The notes under the pieces are model-generated. The model did no database searches. It was not told where the DNA came from and saw only the letters and a list, made by a program, of their open reading frames with translations. Of a stretch of DNA of 64,000 nt, positions 54,155 through 62,506 are shown piece after piece. Numbering within the stretch: the first letter of the stretch is position 1; every line of letters starts with the position of its first letter. This DNA is from an uncultured Hyphomicrobium sp. (GTDB taxonomy: Bacteria; Pseudomonadota; Alphaproteobacteria; Rhizobiales; Hyphomicrobiaceae), in assembly GCA_934555825.1 (NCBI GenBank), contig CAKTFJ010000002.1:469856-533855 (forward strand). Direction: 5' to 3'. The translations under genes were made by a program, and so were the position numbers.

Positions 54155-54541
54155 ATGCGTTTCGTGCTCGTTGCGTTTGCGTGTTTGCTTGCTGCGCCGG
54201 TCGCGGAGGCGGCTCAGCCAACCCGGAATGAAAGAGCGCTGATGAAGCTCAGCCCGGAAGAGCGTGCGCAGCAGGCCTGCGTTGCTCGCGGTATCGACGC
54301 TATCCGACGCGACAAGCGGTTGAAGGGTGTGGACCGCGTGATGCCCGACACGTTCAGGCGTGCGCAGTTCGATGGAACGGCGGTGTCGGCCAAGGGGGCG
54401 GCCGTGCGTGCGGGCAAGGGATGGTATGCGCTGAGCTTCGATTGCAAGCTCGCGGACGATCAACTCAAAGTGACGGCATTCAGCTATCAGATCGGCGACG
54501 AGATTCCGCCGGATCGGTGGGAAGACGTCGGCCTCTGGTAG
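54155..54541 (+). CDS. DUF930 domain exported protein
   Basis: 128 residues with a signal peptide (RFVLVAFACLLAAPVAEAAQ). The mature part has RAQQACVARGIDAIRRDKRL and GAAVRAGKGWYALSFDCKLA, then VTAFSYQIGDEIPPDRWED, matching the DUF930 pattern of an alphaproteobacterial exported family. Function is unknown. ATG 54155 is the conserved signal-peptide start; earlier in-frame ATGs (54089) are not supported. It converges on tetR. Confidence 0.8.
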   Translation: MRFVLVAFACLLAAPVAEAAQPTRNERALMKLSPEERAQQACVARGIDAIRRDKRLKGVDRVMPDTFRRAQFDGTAVSAKGAAVRAGKGWYALSFDCKLADDQLKVTAFSYQIGDEIPPDRWEDVGLW

Positions 54542-54547
54542 AAAGAT

Positions 54548-55168
54548 TTAGCTGCGGGCTTTGCGCGGGGCATTGGCCAAAAGGTCCCGCAACATTCTCA
54601 CCAAGCGTGTCGCCGGGCCGCGGCTGCCGCACTGGATGCTGATCCGCGCGCCTTCGAACAGCAAAAACACTTCGTCGGCGAGACGTTCGGGCTCGCGGTA
54701 TCGGGCCGCGCGGAACAGCTTGACGAGGTGATCGCGCTTGCGGTGTTTGTATTCTTCGATCACGGCCCGTGCGGGGTGACCCGGCTGAAGCTCCACGGCC
54801 GCATTGGCAAGTGCGCACCCGCGTTCGGCGTTGCTTGTGACAATATCTTCGACGTAATCCACCCAGGCGGCGAGGCGCTTTTCCGGATTGTCGGGATGGT
54901 CTGTCGCGAGCTTAACCCACACAGTGTCGCCTGCTGCGGCAAGCTGCCGCGCATATTCGACCACGAGATCGTCCTTCGACTTGAAGTGCCGATAAAGGGT
55001 CATTTTGTTGGTGCGGGCGGCTTCAGCAATCAATTCGACGCCGACGGCGTGAATTCCATTCCTGTAGAACAGATCGCAGGCAACAGCGAGGATCCGCTCA
55101 CGAGGAGGCGGCACAAGGGCATCCGATGCCTCGGGATTTCGCCCGTCGCGAACGATCGTTTTGTTCAT
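54548..55168 (-). CDS. TetR-family repressor of the divergent RND efflux operon
   Basis: 206 residues. The N-terminal HTH is at about 23-70 (ERILAVACDLFYRNGIHAVG, then ELIAEAARTNKMTLYRHF). The C-terminal ligand part is helical. Order and the two operator palindromes just upstream suggest it represses itself and the adjacent RND genes. The ligand is unknown. Confidence 0.88.
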   Translation of the reverse strand: MNKTIVRDGRNPEASDALVPPPRERILAVACDLFYRNGIHAVGVELIAEAARTNKMTLYRHFKSKDDLVVEYARQLAAAGDTVWVKLATDHPDNPEKRLAAWVDYVEDIVTSNAERGCALANAAVELQPGHPARAVIEEYKHRKRDHLVKLFRAARYREPERLADEVFLLFEGARISIQCGSRGPATRLVRMLRDLLANAPRKARS

Positions 55169-55174
55169 TGCCCC

Positions 55175-55203
55175 TTGACTGCGATGTTACCGATCGGTAC
55201 CAA
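55175..55203 (+). promoter_or_regulatory. Candidate RND-operon promoter
   Basis: TTGACT (55175-55180), 17-nt spacer, TACCAA (55198-55203). The spacer and -10 overlap the first TACCGATCGGTA palindrome, so a bound repressor would block it. Confidence 0.5.
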
Positions 55204-55224
55204 AACCAATGTTACCGATCGGTA
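55188..55224. promoter_or_regulatory. Twin TetR operators
   Basis: Two perfect 12-bp palindromes TACCGATCGGTA lie at 55188-55199 and 55213-55224, 25 bp centre to centre, within matching GTTACCGATCGGTACC contexts. They lie between divergent tetR and the membrane-fusion gene. Confidence 0.82.
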
Positions 55225-55390
55225 CCGCCTAACACACTTCGACCTGCGTTGTCATCGGATCATTACTCGGGCGGCTAAATCCAGGTCGCTGATTTCTGTC
55301 AAATGCCGAGATCCGTGGTGTTGGCCGGTGCGTACACCGCTCGGCAGGGGATGAACAGGGTCAGGAATTATGTCACGCGCTGGAGGGCCT

Positions 55391-56587
55391 ATGTCGCCTC
55401 GTCGCTCTTCAATCGCTTTTGCCGCGCTTATCGCCGTGGCGGTGTCGCTCGGTGCGTGCCGCGAGCAGGAACCAGGCGCGAATGCTGGCGCTGCGCCGCC
55501 TGCGCCCAAGGTGACGGTCGCCAAGCCGGTCACGAAGCTCGTCGCCGATCATGATGAATATGTGGGCCGCTTCGTGGCTCTCGATTTCGTCGAGGTGCGC
55601 GCACGCGTCTCAGGCTATCTCTCGAAGATTCATTTCACTGACGGCCAACTCGTGCCCGCCGGCGCTTCACTCTTTACGGTGGATCCGAGACCGTTCGAGG
55701 CTGCGCTCGAACAGGCGAAGGCCTCAGTTGTCACGGCGGAGGCCAATCTGGCGTTTGCCGAAAGCGACCTGTCTCGCGCGGAAAGCCTCGTCAGCGGTAC
55801 GTCGATCACTCAGCAGACCATCGATCAGCGCGTGCAGGCCAAGCGCGTCGCCGAGGCGTCGGTGACGGCGCAGAAGGCCGCGCTCGCGCAGGCGGAACTG
55901 GATCTTGAGTTTACAGAACTCAAGGCGCCGATTTCGGGCCGTATCGGCGACAGACGCGTTTCCGTTGGCAACCTCGTCACGGGCGGAACCGGCGGTAACA
56001 CGACCTTGCTTGCCACGGTGGCGTCCGTCGACCCGATCCGCTTCGAGTTCACCATGGATGAGGCGTCGTATCTGCGCTATCTGCGGGCTGTGCAGGCCGA
56101 GAATTCTAGCGCCGCGAACCGCGGCATGACGTTGCCGGCGCGGCTTAAGCTGATCGACGATAGCGATTTCGTTCACGAGGGCAGTATCGACTTCGTGGAC
56201 AACACGATCGATCGGTCGTCCGGCACCATTCGCGGCCGCGCCGAGTTCAAAAACGCAGACGGCAGGCTCACTCCCGGAATGTTCGGGCGCATTCGTGTCG
56301 CGACCTCGAAGCCTGCCGAAGCCCTGCTCGTGCCCGATAGTGCTATCGGCACGGAGCAGGTGCGGAAGTTCGTCTACGTGGTTTCGGCTGAAAATGTCGT
56401 CAATCCGAAGTACGTGACTCTCGGGCCCGTCGTCGACGGCTTGCGCGTGATCACATCCGGGCTCGAAGCGAACGATGACGTGGTCGTCAACGGTCTGATG
56501 CGGATACGTCCCGGCGCGGCCGTTACGCCGGAGCAAGCTGCGACCGCAAGCGGTGCCGCTGGCGAGACCGTAGTGGGCACGAACTGA
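55391..56587 (+). CDS. RND efflux periplasmic adaptor (membrane-fusion lipoprotein)
   Basis: 398 residues. A signal peptide ends in lipobox SLGAC, so the protein is anchored to the inner membrane. The hairpin of coiled coils (about 95-165: EQAKASVVTAEANLAFAESD) and the lipoyl/beta-barrel parts (APISGRIGDRRVSVGNLV, VASVDPIRFEFTMDE) match AcrA/MexA. ATG 55391 follows GGAGGG; an ATG 21 nt earlier is in frame. It begins the operon with the RND pump 26 nt later. Confidence 0.93.
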   Translation: MSPRRSSIAFAALIAVAVSLGACREQEPGANAGAAPPAPKVTVAKPVTKLVADHDEYVGRFVALDFVEVRARVSGYLSKIHFTDGQLVPAGASLFTVDPRPFEAALEQAKASVVTAEANLAFAESDLSRAESLVSGTSITQQTIDQRVQAKRVAEASVTAQKAALAQAELDLEFTELKAPISGRIGDRRVSVGNLVTGGTGGNTTLLATVASVDPIRFEFTMDEASYLRYLRAVQAENSSAANRGMTLPARLKLIDDSDFVHEGSIDFVDNTIDRSSGTIRGRAEFKNADGRLTPGMFGRIRVATSKPAEALLVPDSAIGTEQVRKFVYVVSAENVVNPKYVTLGPVVDGLRVITSGLEANDDVVVNGLMRIRPGAAVTPEQAATASGAAGETVVGTN

Positions 56588-56613
56588 CCCGAACCGAGCG
56601 GTAGGGCTTACTC

Positions 56614-59600
56614 ATGCGCTTTTCGCATTTCTTTATCGACCGGCCGATCTTTGCCAGCGTCATCTCGATCATTTTCCTGATCGTGGGCGGTGTTTCGCTG
56701 TTTCGGCTTCCGGTCAGTCAGTATCCCGAGATTGCGCCGCCCGTGGTCAACGTCACGGGGCAGTACCCCGGCGCGAGCGCCGAGGTCGTCGCCAATACCG
56801 TCGTCGCGCCGCTCGAACAGCAGATCAACGGCGTCGAGAAGATGCTGTTCATCTCGTCGAACTCGTCGAACGATGGGCGCTTCACGATCTCGGTTGCGTT
56901 CGATCTCGGCACCGATCTCGATACGGCCCAGGTACAAGTTCAAAACCGCGTCGCCGTCGCTCAGCCGCGGTTGCCAGCAGATGTGCGGAACATCGGTGTG
57001 ACGGTTGCGAAGTCGTCGCCGGACCTCATGATGGTCGTGAACATGATGTCGCCGGACCAGTCGCGCGACACGCTGTTCATTTCAAATTACGCCAACGCCA
57101 ACATCGTCGACGTCTTGAGCCGCATCGACGGCATCGGCTCGGTGACGGTGTTTGGCGGACGCGACTATTCGATGCGCGTTTGGCTCGATCCTGACCGGTT
57201 GCAGTCCCTTGCAATGACGGTTGCAGACGTTGTGTCGGCGCTTCAAGGGCAGAACGTTCAGGTTGCGGCAGGCGTTCTTAACCAGCCTCCCGTCGAGATG
57301 CCGGGCGCGTTCCAGATCGCGGTGCAGACGCAGGGGCGTCTCGCCGATCCTTCCGAGTTTGGCGACATCATCGTCAAGCGCGAGGGCGATGCGGTGGTGC
57401 GGCTCAGGGATGTGGCGAGGGTGGAGCTTGCGGCGCTCGATTATGGCGTCAATTCCTATCTCGACCGGAACCCGGCCGTCGGTCTCGGCATCTTCCAGCT
57501 TCCTGGTTCTAACGCCATCGCGACTGCCGAGCAGATCAAGCAAACGATGGCGCAACTGGCGAAGAACTTCCCGGAAGGCGTTGCCTACGACATCGTCTAC
57601 AACCCGACGGAGTTCATCCAGGAATCGGTCAATGCGGTGATCTTCACCATCCTTGAGGCGGTGGTGCTGGTGGTCGCGGTGGTGATCCTGTTCCTGCAGA
57701 CGTGGCGCGCCGCCGTCATTCCGATTGTCGCTATCCCCGTCTCGCTTATCGGCACGTTCTTTCTGCTCGACGCCATGGGCTTCTCGCTCAACAACCTGTC
57801 GCTGTTCGGGCTCGTGCTCGCGATCGGTATCGTCGTGGACGATGCTATCGTTGTGGTGGAGAACGTCGAACGCAATATGGCGGCGGGCCTCTCTCCGCGA
57901 GATGCTTCGTTCAAATCGATGGACGAGGTCGGCGGTGCGCTGATCGCGATTGCGCTCGTGTTGTCGGCGGTGTTCGTTCCGTCGGCCTTCATTACCGGCA
58001 TTTCCGGTCAGTTTTACCAGCAGTTCGCCGTGACGGTAGCGGGTGCGACGATCATTTCGCTCATCGTGTCGCTGACGCTGTCTCCTGCGCTTTGCACGCT
58101 GCTGCTGAAGCCGCATGACGGGGCACATCGGCCGAGCCTGATCATGTGGCCGATCCACGCCTTTTTCCGGGTCTTCAATTGGAGCTTCGACAAGGCGTCG
58201 CAAGGATACGGCTGGTTGATCGAGCGGCTCGTGCGGCTCGGCGCGCTTATGCTCGTGATTTACGCGGGCGTCATCGCGTTCGGCATGAACGAGTTTCGCC
58301 AGACGCCGACCGCGTTCATTCCTGGTCTCGACGCCGGATATCTGATCACGGCGACGCAGCTTCCGCCCGCAGCGGCGCTTGCCCGCACCGACGAGGTCAA
58401 CAGGCGTGTCGTGGAGCTCGCGCTTGAGACGCCCGGCGTCAAGCATGCCGTCAACTTCATCGGCTTCTCCGGCGCCACCCGCACCATGCAATCCAACGCG
58501 GGTGCGGTGTTCATCGTGCTCGAACCCTTCAAGGATCGCGACGGAAAGCCGGAACTCTCCGCACAGGCCATTCAGCAGACGCTGATGCAGAAGTTTTCCG
58601 TGATCCAGGAGGCGATGGTGCTCGTCATCGCGCCGCCCGCGGTGCGTGGTATCGGCAGTTCCGGCGGCTTCCGCATGATGGTGCAGGATCGCGATGGGGC
58701 AGGGCCGCAGGCGCTCCAACAGGCCGTTGGCGCGATGATGCAGCGCGCCAATCAGACGCCGGGGCTGCAGCAGGTGTTTTCGCTGTTCGAAACATCGACG
58801 CCGCAGCTCTATCTCGACATCGATCGCGTCAAGGCGCAGATGCTCGGCATCAATATCCCTGATGTGTTCCAGGCGCTGCAGACCTATCTCGGGTCTGCAT
58901 ACGTGAACGACTTCAACCTGCTCGGGCGGACGTTCCGCGTCACGGCGCAGGCGGATGCCGATTTCCGCGCAGACGTGAAGGATGTCTTACAGATCCGCGT
59001 GCGCAACGCACAGGGCGATACCGTACCGCTCGGATCGTTCACGACGGTGAGCGACATTTCGGGGCCGGCCCGTGTGCCCCGCTACAACCTTTACCCGGCA
59101 GCAGAGCTCGACGGCTCAGCCGCGCCCGGCTATTCGCAGGGGCAGGCGCTCGCAATGATGCAGCAGATTGCGGCGGAGGTGCTGCCTCAAGGCTTTGGCT
59201 ACGAGTGGACGGACCTTGCGTTCCAGCAGATCCGTGCCGGGAACACGGCGATGTTCGCTTTTGCGCTTGGCGTGCTGTTCGTGTTCCTGGTTCTTGCAGC
59301 CCAGTTCGAGAGCCTTACGCTGCCGATGGCGGTGATCCTGATTGTGCCGATGAGTCTCATTGCTGCGATCAGCGGTGTCATCATGCGGGGCATGGACAAC
59401 AACATCCTGACGCAGGTGGGCTTCATCGTTCTCATAGGCTTGGCCGCGAAGAACGCTATTCTTATCGTCGAATTCGCCGCGCAGCTTGAGGAGCAGGGGC
59501 GCAACAGGTTCCAGGCGGCGGCGGAAGCTGCGCGGATCAGGATGCGGCCCGTTCTCATGACGTCGCTTGCGTTCATTCTCGGCGTGGCGCCGATGGTTTG

Positions 59601-59784
59601 GGCGACGGGCGCGGGTGCTGAGTTGCGCCAAGCGCTGGGTACGCCGGTGTTCTACGGCATGATCGGCGTCACGGTGTTCGGCCTTATCTTCACGCCGGTG
59701 TTCTACGTGCTGTGTCGCAAGTTCGGCGGCAAGGTGCATCGTGGACATGGAGCGGAAGAGCCGGCGCCAGCGCCCGCCGAATAG
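56614..59784 (+). CDS. RND multidrug efflux pump (AcrB/MexB, HAE1 family)
   Basis: 1056-residue inner-membrane pump. The N-terminus MRFSHFFIDRPIFASVISI is typical. The proton relay acid pair is in TM4 (GIVVDDAIVVVENVERN) and the matching Lys in GLAAKNAILIVEFAAQL. Two large periplasmic loops are present. It needs an outer-membrane TolC-type channel, which is not encoded here. The terminator at 59828 ends the operon. Confidence 0.97.
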   Translation: MRFSHFFIDRPIFASVISIIFLIVGGVSLFRLPVSQYPEIAPPVVNVTGQYPGASAEVVANTVVAPLEQQINGVEKMLFISSNSSNDGRFTISVAFDLGTDLDTAQVQVQNRVAVAQPRLPADVRNIGVTVAKSSPDLMMVVNMMSPDQSRDTLFISNYANANIVDVLSRIDGIGSVTVFGGRDYSMRVWLDPDRLQSLAMTVADVVSALQGQNVQVAAGVLNQPPVEMPGAFQIAVQTQGRLADPSEFGDIIVKREGDAVVRLRDVARVELAALDYGVNSYLDRNPAVGLGIFQLPGSNAIATAEQIKQTMAQLAKNFPEGVAYDIVYNPTEFIQESVNAVIFTILEAVVLVVAVVILFLQTWRAAVIPIVAIPVSLIGTFFLLDAMGFSLNNLSLFGLVLAIGIVVDDAIVVVENVERNMAAGLSPRDASFKSMDEVGGALIAIALVLSAVFVPSAFITGISGQFYQQFAVTVAGATIISLIVSLTLSPALCTLLLKPHDGAHRPSLIMWPIHAFFRVFNWSFDKASQGYGWLIERLVRLGALMLVIYAGVIAFGMNEFRQTPTAFIPGLDAGYLITATQLPPAAALARTDEVNRRVVELALETPGVKHAVNFIGFSGATRTMQSNAGAVFIVLEPFKDRDGKPELSAQAIQQTLMQKFSVIQEAMVLVIAPPAVRGIGSSGGFRMMVQDRDGAGPQALQQAVGAMMQRANQTPGLQQVFSLFETSTPQLYLDIDRVKAQMLGINIPDVFQALQTYLGSAYVNDFNLLGRTFRVTAQADADFRADVKDVLQIRVRNAQGDTVPLGSFTTVSDISGPARVPRYNLYPAAELDGSAAPGYSQGQALAMMQQIAAEVLPQGFGYEWTDLAFQQIRAGNTAMFAFALGVLFVFLVLAAQFESLTLPMAVILIVPMSLIAAISGVIMRGMDNNILTQVGFIVLIGLAAKNAILIVEFAAQLEEQGRNRFQAAAEAARIRMRPVLMTSLAFILGVAPMVWATGAGAELRQALGTPVFYGMIGVTVFGLIFTPVFYVLCRKFGGKVHRGHGAEEPAPAPAE

Positions 59785-59827
59785 GAGCGTCTCGCGCCCC
59801 GTTCTAAACCGATCAGCACATTCCAAC

Positions 59828-59862
59828 GCGCCGCAGGCTCACCCCTGCGGCGCTTTCTTTTT
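59828..59862 (+). terminator. Terminator of the RND operon
   Basis: GCGCCGCAGG / CCTGCGGCGC, ten perfect base pairs with a 6-nt loop, then TTTCTTTTT. Located 44 nt past the RND stop. Confidence 0.9.
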
Positions 59863-60027
59863 GCTGGAAAATCCTCGGTTCGGGGCCGGAACTGCCAACG
59901 CCGTGTGACGTTATTGCGGACAAACTTCTCATGCGTGAGGTCTGCGTCGTACGCCGGTTCCACGGCTATACCGTGCTTCGGGCCGTCCATATCAATCGCA
60001 GCCGACACCCTCTAGGAGGAGACGTCT

Positions 60028-61368
60028 ATGGCCCGCGCCGCGCACAAGCGCGCTTTTACATCATCTCAGCAGTCTCAATCGGCAGATGGATCTGACGTCC
60101 TGTCGGCGCGACTTTTCGCGACACGGAGACTTTCGCTCGAACTTGCAGCGCCGCTCAGCGCAGAGGATATGGCCGCGCAAGCGATGGAAGACGCGAGCCC
60201 CACGAAGTGGCATCTCGCGCACGTCACGTGGTTTTTCGAGACGTTCGTTCTGAAGCCACATCTCGCGGGCTATCGTCTTTTCGACGAGGCTTTCAACTTC
60301 TGTTTCAATTCCTACTACGAAGCGATGGGCGCTCGACAGCCGCGACCCGCGCGGGGGCTTCTGACGCGTCCGTCCGCCGCGCGCGTGATGGAGTACAGGG
60401 CGCATGTGGACGCGGCGCTGGAGCGCCTTTCGGAGCGGGGCTTCGAGGCGGAGAGCGATCTTGCGCGGCTGATCGAGATCGGGCTCAATCACGAGCAGCA
60501 GCATCAGGAGCTGTTGCTGAGCGATATTCTCGCCTTGTTTTCCGTCAATCCGCTTCGGCCCGCCTATCGTGAGGCGCCTGCGCGAACATCCTTGTCGGCT
60601 GTCCGAGGCTCGTCGGAAAAGGCCGGTCCCGAGGCGGTGGGCTGGATCTCCTACGATGGCGGCATCGTGAAGATCGGGCATGCCGGGCGCGGTTATGCGT
60701 GGGATAACGAGAGCCCGCAGCATGACGCATTGGTTCATCCCTTTCGCTTAGCGGATCGCCTCGTGACGAACGGCGAATGGCTGGAATTCATGAGGGACGG
60801 CGGGTATCGCACGGCGTCGCTTTGGCTGGCGGATGGTTGGGCTAACGTCAATGCCGCTGGATCGCGTGCGCCGGGCTACTGGGAGGAGCACGGGAGCGGC
60901 TGGCACACGATGACACTCGATGGCCTCCTGCCGGTAGAGATTGCCGCGCCCGTTTGTCATGTTTCCTATTACGAGGCGGATGCGTTCGCGCGATGGGCGG
61001 GTTACCGCCTCCCGACCGAGTTCGAATGGGAGCTGGCGGGTGCGATGCTTCCGGTCGAGGGCAACACGCTTGGGACGCGTGCCTTGCGGACAGTGCCTGC
61101 CGGCGCGCGGAGCGACGCTTCTCCGCGCCAGATGTTCGGCGATGTCTGGGAGTGGACGCAGAGCGCCTATCTGCCGTACCCCGGCTATCGACCGCCGGAG
61201 GGTGCCATCGGCGAGTACAACGGCAAGTTCATGGTGAGCCAGCAGGTTTTACGCGGGGCCTCATGTGCGACACCGGATGGGCACGCCCGTGCGACCTATC
61301 GCAATTTCTATTATCCGCATCAGCGCTGGCAGTTTGCGGGCGTGCGTCTTGCGGCGGAGGTTTCGTGA
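60028..61368 (+). CDS. egtB: Ergothioneine biosynthesis protein EgtB
   Basis: 446-residue iron-dependent sulfoxide synthase. DinB-like N-terminal half: KWHLAHVTWFFETFVL and NHEQQHQELLLSDI supply the iron ligand histidines. C-terminal formylglycine-generating-enzyme-like half: GWISYDGGIVKIGHAGRGYAWDNE, HVSYYEADAFARWAGYRLP, EFEWELAGAML and GDVWEWTQSAY. It couples hercynine with a thiol donor and O2. EgtD starts inside its stop, so the pair is coupled. In this gene pair (without egtA/egtC here), cysteine may be the donor as in fungal and some bacterial types; that is inference. Confidence 0.94.
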   Translation: MARAAHKRAFTSSQQSQSADGSDVLSARLFATRRLSLELAAPLSAEDMAAQAMEDASPTKWHLAHVTWFFETFVLKPHLAGYRLFDEAFNFCFNSYYEAMGARQPRPARGLLTRPSAARVMEYRAHVDAALERLSERGFEAESDLARLIEIGLNHEQQHQELLLSDILALFSVNPLRPAYREAPARTSLSAVRGSSEKAGPEAVGWISYDGGIVKIGHAGRGYAWDNESPQHDALVHPFRLADRLVTNGEWLEFMRDGGYRTASLWLADGWANVNAAGSRAPGYWEEHGSGWHTMTLDGLLPVEIAAPVCHVSYYEADAFARWAGYRLPTEFEWELAGAMLPVEGNTLGTRALRTVPAGARSDASPRQMFGDVWEWTQSAYLPYPGYRPPEGAIGEYNGKFMVSQQVLRGASCATPDGHARATYRNFYYPHQRWQFAGVRLAAEVS

Positions 61369-62351
61369 TGCGCCGGGGAGGAATGTCGGCCCGGAAACTG
61401 GGCGCGGTGCATGCCGTACCGGTGGACGATTTCGCGGATGCCGTCCTCGCCGGTCTTTCCAAGCCGCAGAAGGCGATCTCCTCTCAGTTTCTTTACGATG
61501 CGCGCGGCAGCGCACTGTTTGAGGAAATCACGAGGCTTCCCGAATATTATCCGACGCGAACGGAGACCGCTATTCTGTCGGCCTGTGCGGCCGAGATGGT
61601 GGAAGGGCTCGGAGCCGACGGCGTGCTGGTCGAGTTCGGTTCAGGATCGAGCGTCAAGACGGAATTGCTGCTCTCGCAATTGACACCTCATGTGATCTAC
61701 GTTCCGGTCGACGTATCCGAGAGCGCGTTGGTCGAGGCTACCGAGAGGCTCTCAGCTCGTTTTCCCCAAGTTGACGTGCGGCCTGTGGTGGGGGATTTCT
61801 CACATCCGATCCAACTCCCGCAAGATCTTAAGCGGCGGCCAGCGGTCGGCTTTTTTCCGGGATCTACCATCGGAAACTTCGGCCCGGCGGAGGCCGTTCG
61901 TTTGCTTCGGTCGTTTGGGCGGGGATTGCCCGACGCCAGCCGGTTCATCATCGGCGTGGATTTGAAGAAGGAGGCGCGCAGGCTCGTTGCCGCCTACAAC
62001 GATGCCGAGGGCGCGACCGCCGCATTCAACCTCAATCTCCTCGTGCGCATCAATCGGGAACTCGATGGAGACTTCGATCTCGAGAGCTTCCGTCACGAGG
62101 CGATTTACGATCCGCGCGCCGGTCGCATCGAGATGCATCTTGTGAGCGATGTCGCTCAAGACGTTCGTGTCTTGGGACGTCCGTTCCGCTTCAAGGCGGG
62201 CGAGAGCATCCATACCGAAAATTCTTACAAGTACACGACCGATCAGTTCCGGGAGATGGCAAGTGCTGCGGGGTGGCAGGCGGGACGGCTTTGGACCGAC
62301 GCAAACGCCGACTTCAGCGTGCATGAGCTTTTTGGCTTTGGTAGGGGATGA
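61368..62351 (+). CDS. egtD: L-histidine N-alpha-methyltransferase EgtD
   Basis: 327 residues. FLYDARGSALFEEITRLPEYYPTR is the family signature, followed by GVLVEFGSGSSVKTELLL and VGFFPGSTIGNFGPAEAVRLL, with NENSYKYT-like ENSYKYTTDQFREMA near the end. It trimethylates histidine to hercynine, the EgtB substrate. ATG 61368 overlaps the egtB stop (TGATG) with GGAGG 7 nt upstream; ATG 61383 behind GGGAGG is an alternative. Confidence 0.95.
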   Translation: MRRGGMSARKLGAVHAVPVDDFADAVLAGLSKPQKAISSQFLYDARGSALFEEITRLPEYYPTRTETAILSACAAEMVEGLGADGVLVEFGSGSSVKTELLLSQLTPHVIYVPVDVSESALVEATERLSARFPQVDVRPVVGDFSHPIQLPQDLKRRPAVGFFPGSTIGNFGPAEAVRLLRSFGRGLPDASRFIIGVDLKKEARRLVAAYNDAEGATAAFNLNLLVRINRELDGDFDLESFRHEAIYDPRAGRIEMHLVSDVAQDVRVLGRPFRFKAGESIHTENSYKYTTDQFREMASAAGWQAGRLWTDANADFSVHELFGFGRG

Positions 62352-62415
62352 CCGGAACGCGGTCTCTGGATGATCGACGGTTAGCGTGCGGAATGCCGCG
62401 ACATGCGGCCGAGCC

Positions 62416-62429
62416 TTGATCCAGGTCAA
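62416..62429 (+). promoter_or_regulatory. FNR/FixK-type box before hemN
   Basis: TTGATCCAGGTCAA fits TTGAT-N4-ATCAA with one mismatch in the right arm. It lies 78 nt before hemN, the anaerobic haem enzyme, a classic FNR/FixK target. Confidence 0.7.
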
Positions 62430-62506
62430 CGTTTGCGGAACGCGGCCAGCTATCCTTTGGATGCGGCTTGGACATCCCCAAGCTTCGTTTCGTGTCCGGA
62501 TTTCCG

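Noticed and set aside
57082..58719. Minus-strand 545-codon frame inside the RND pump gene
   Set aside because: Antisense to highly conserved pump helices; Arg/His/Asp-rich translation is typical of a shadow frame.
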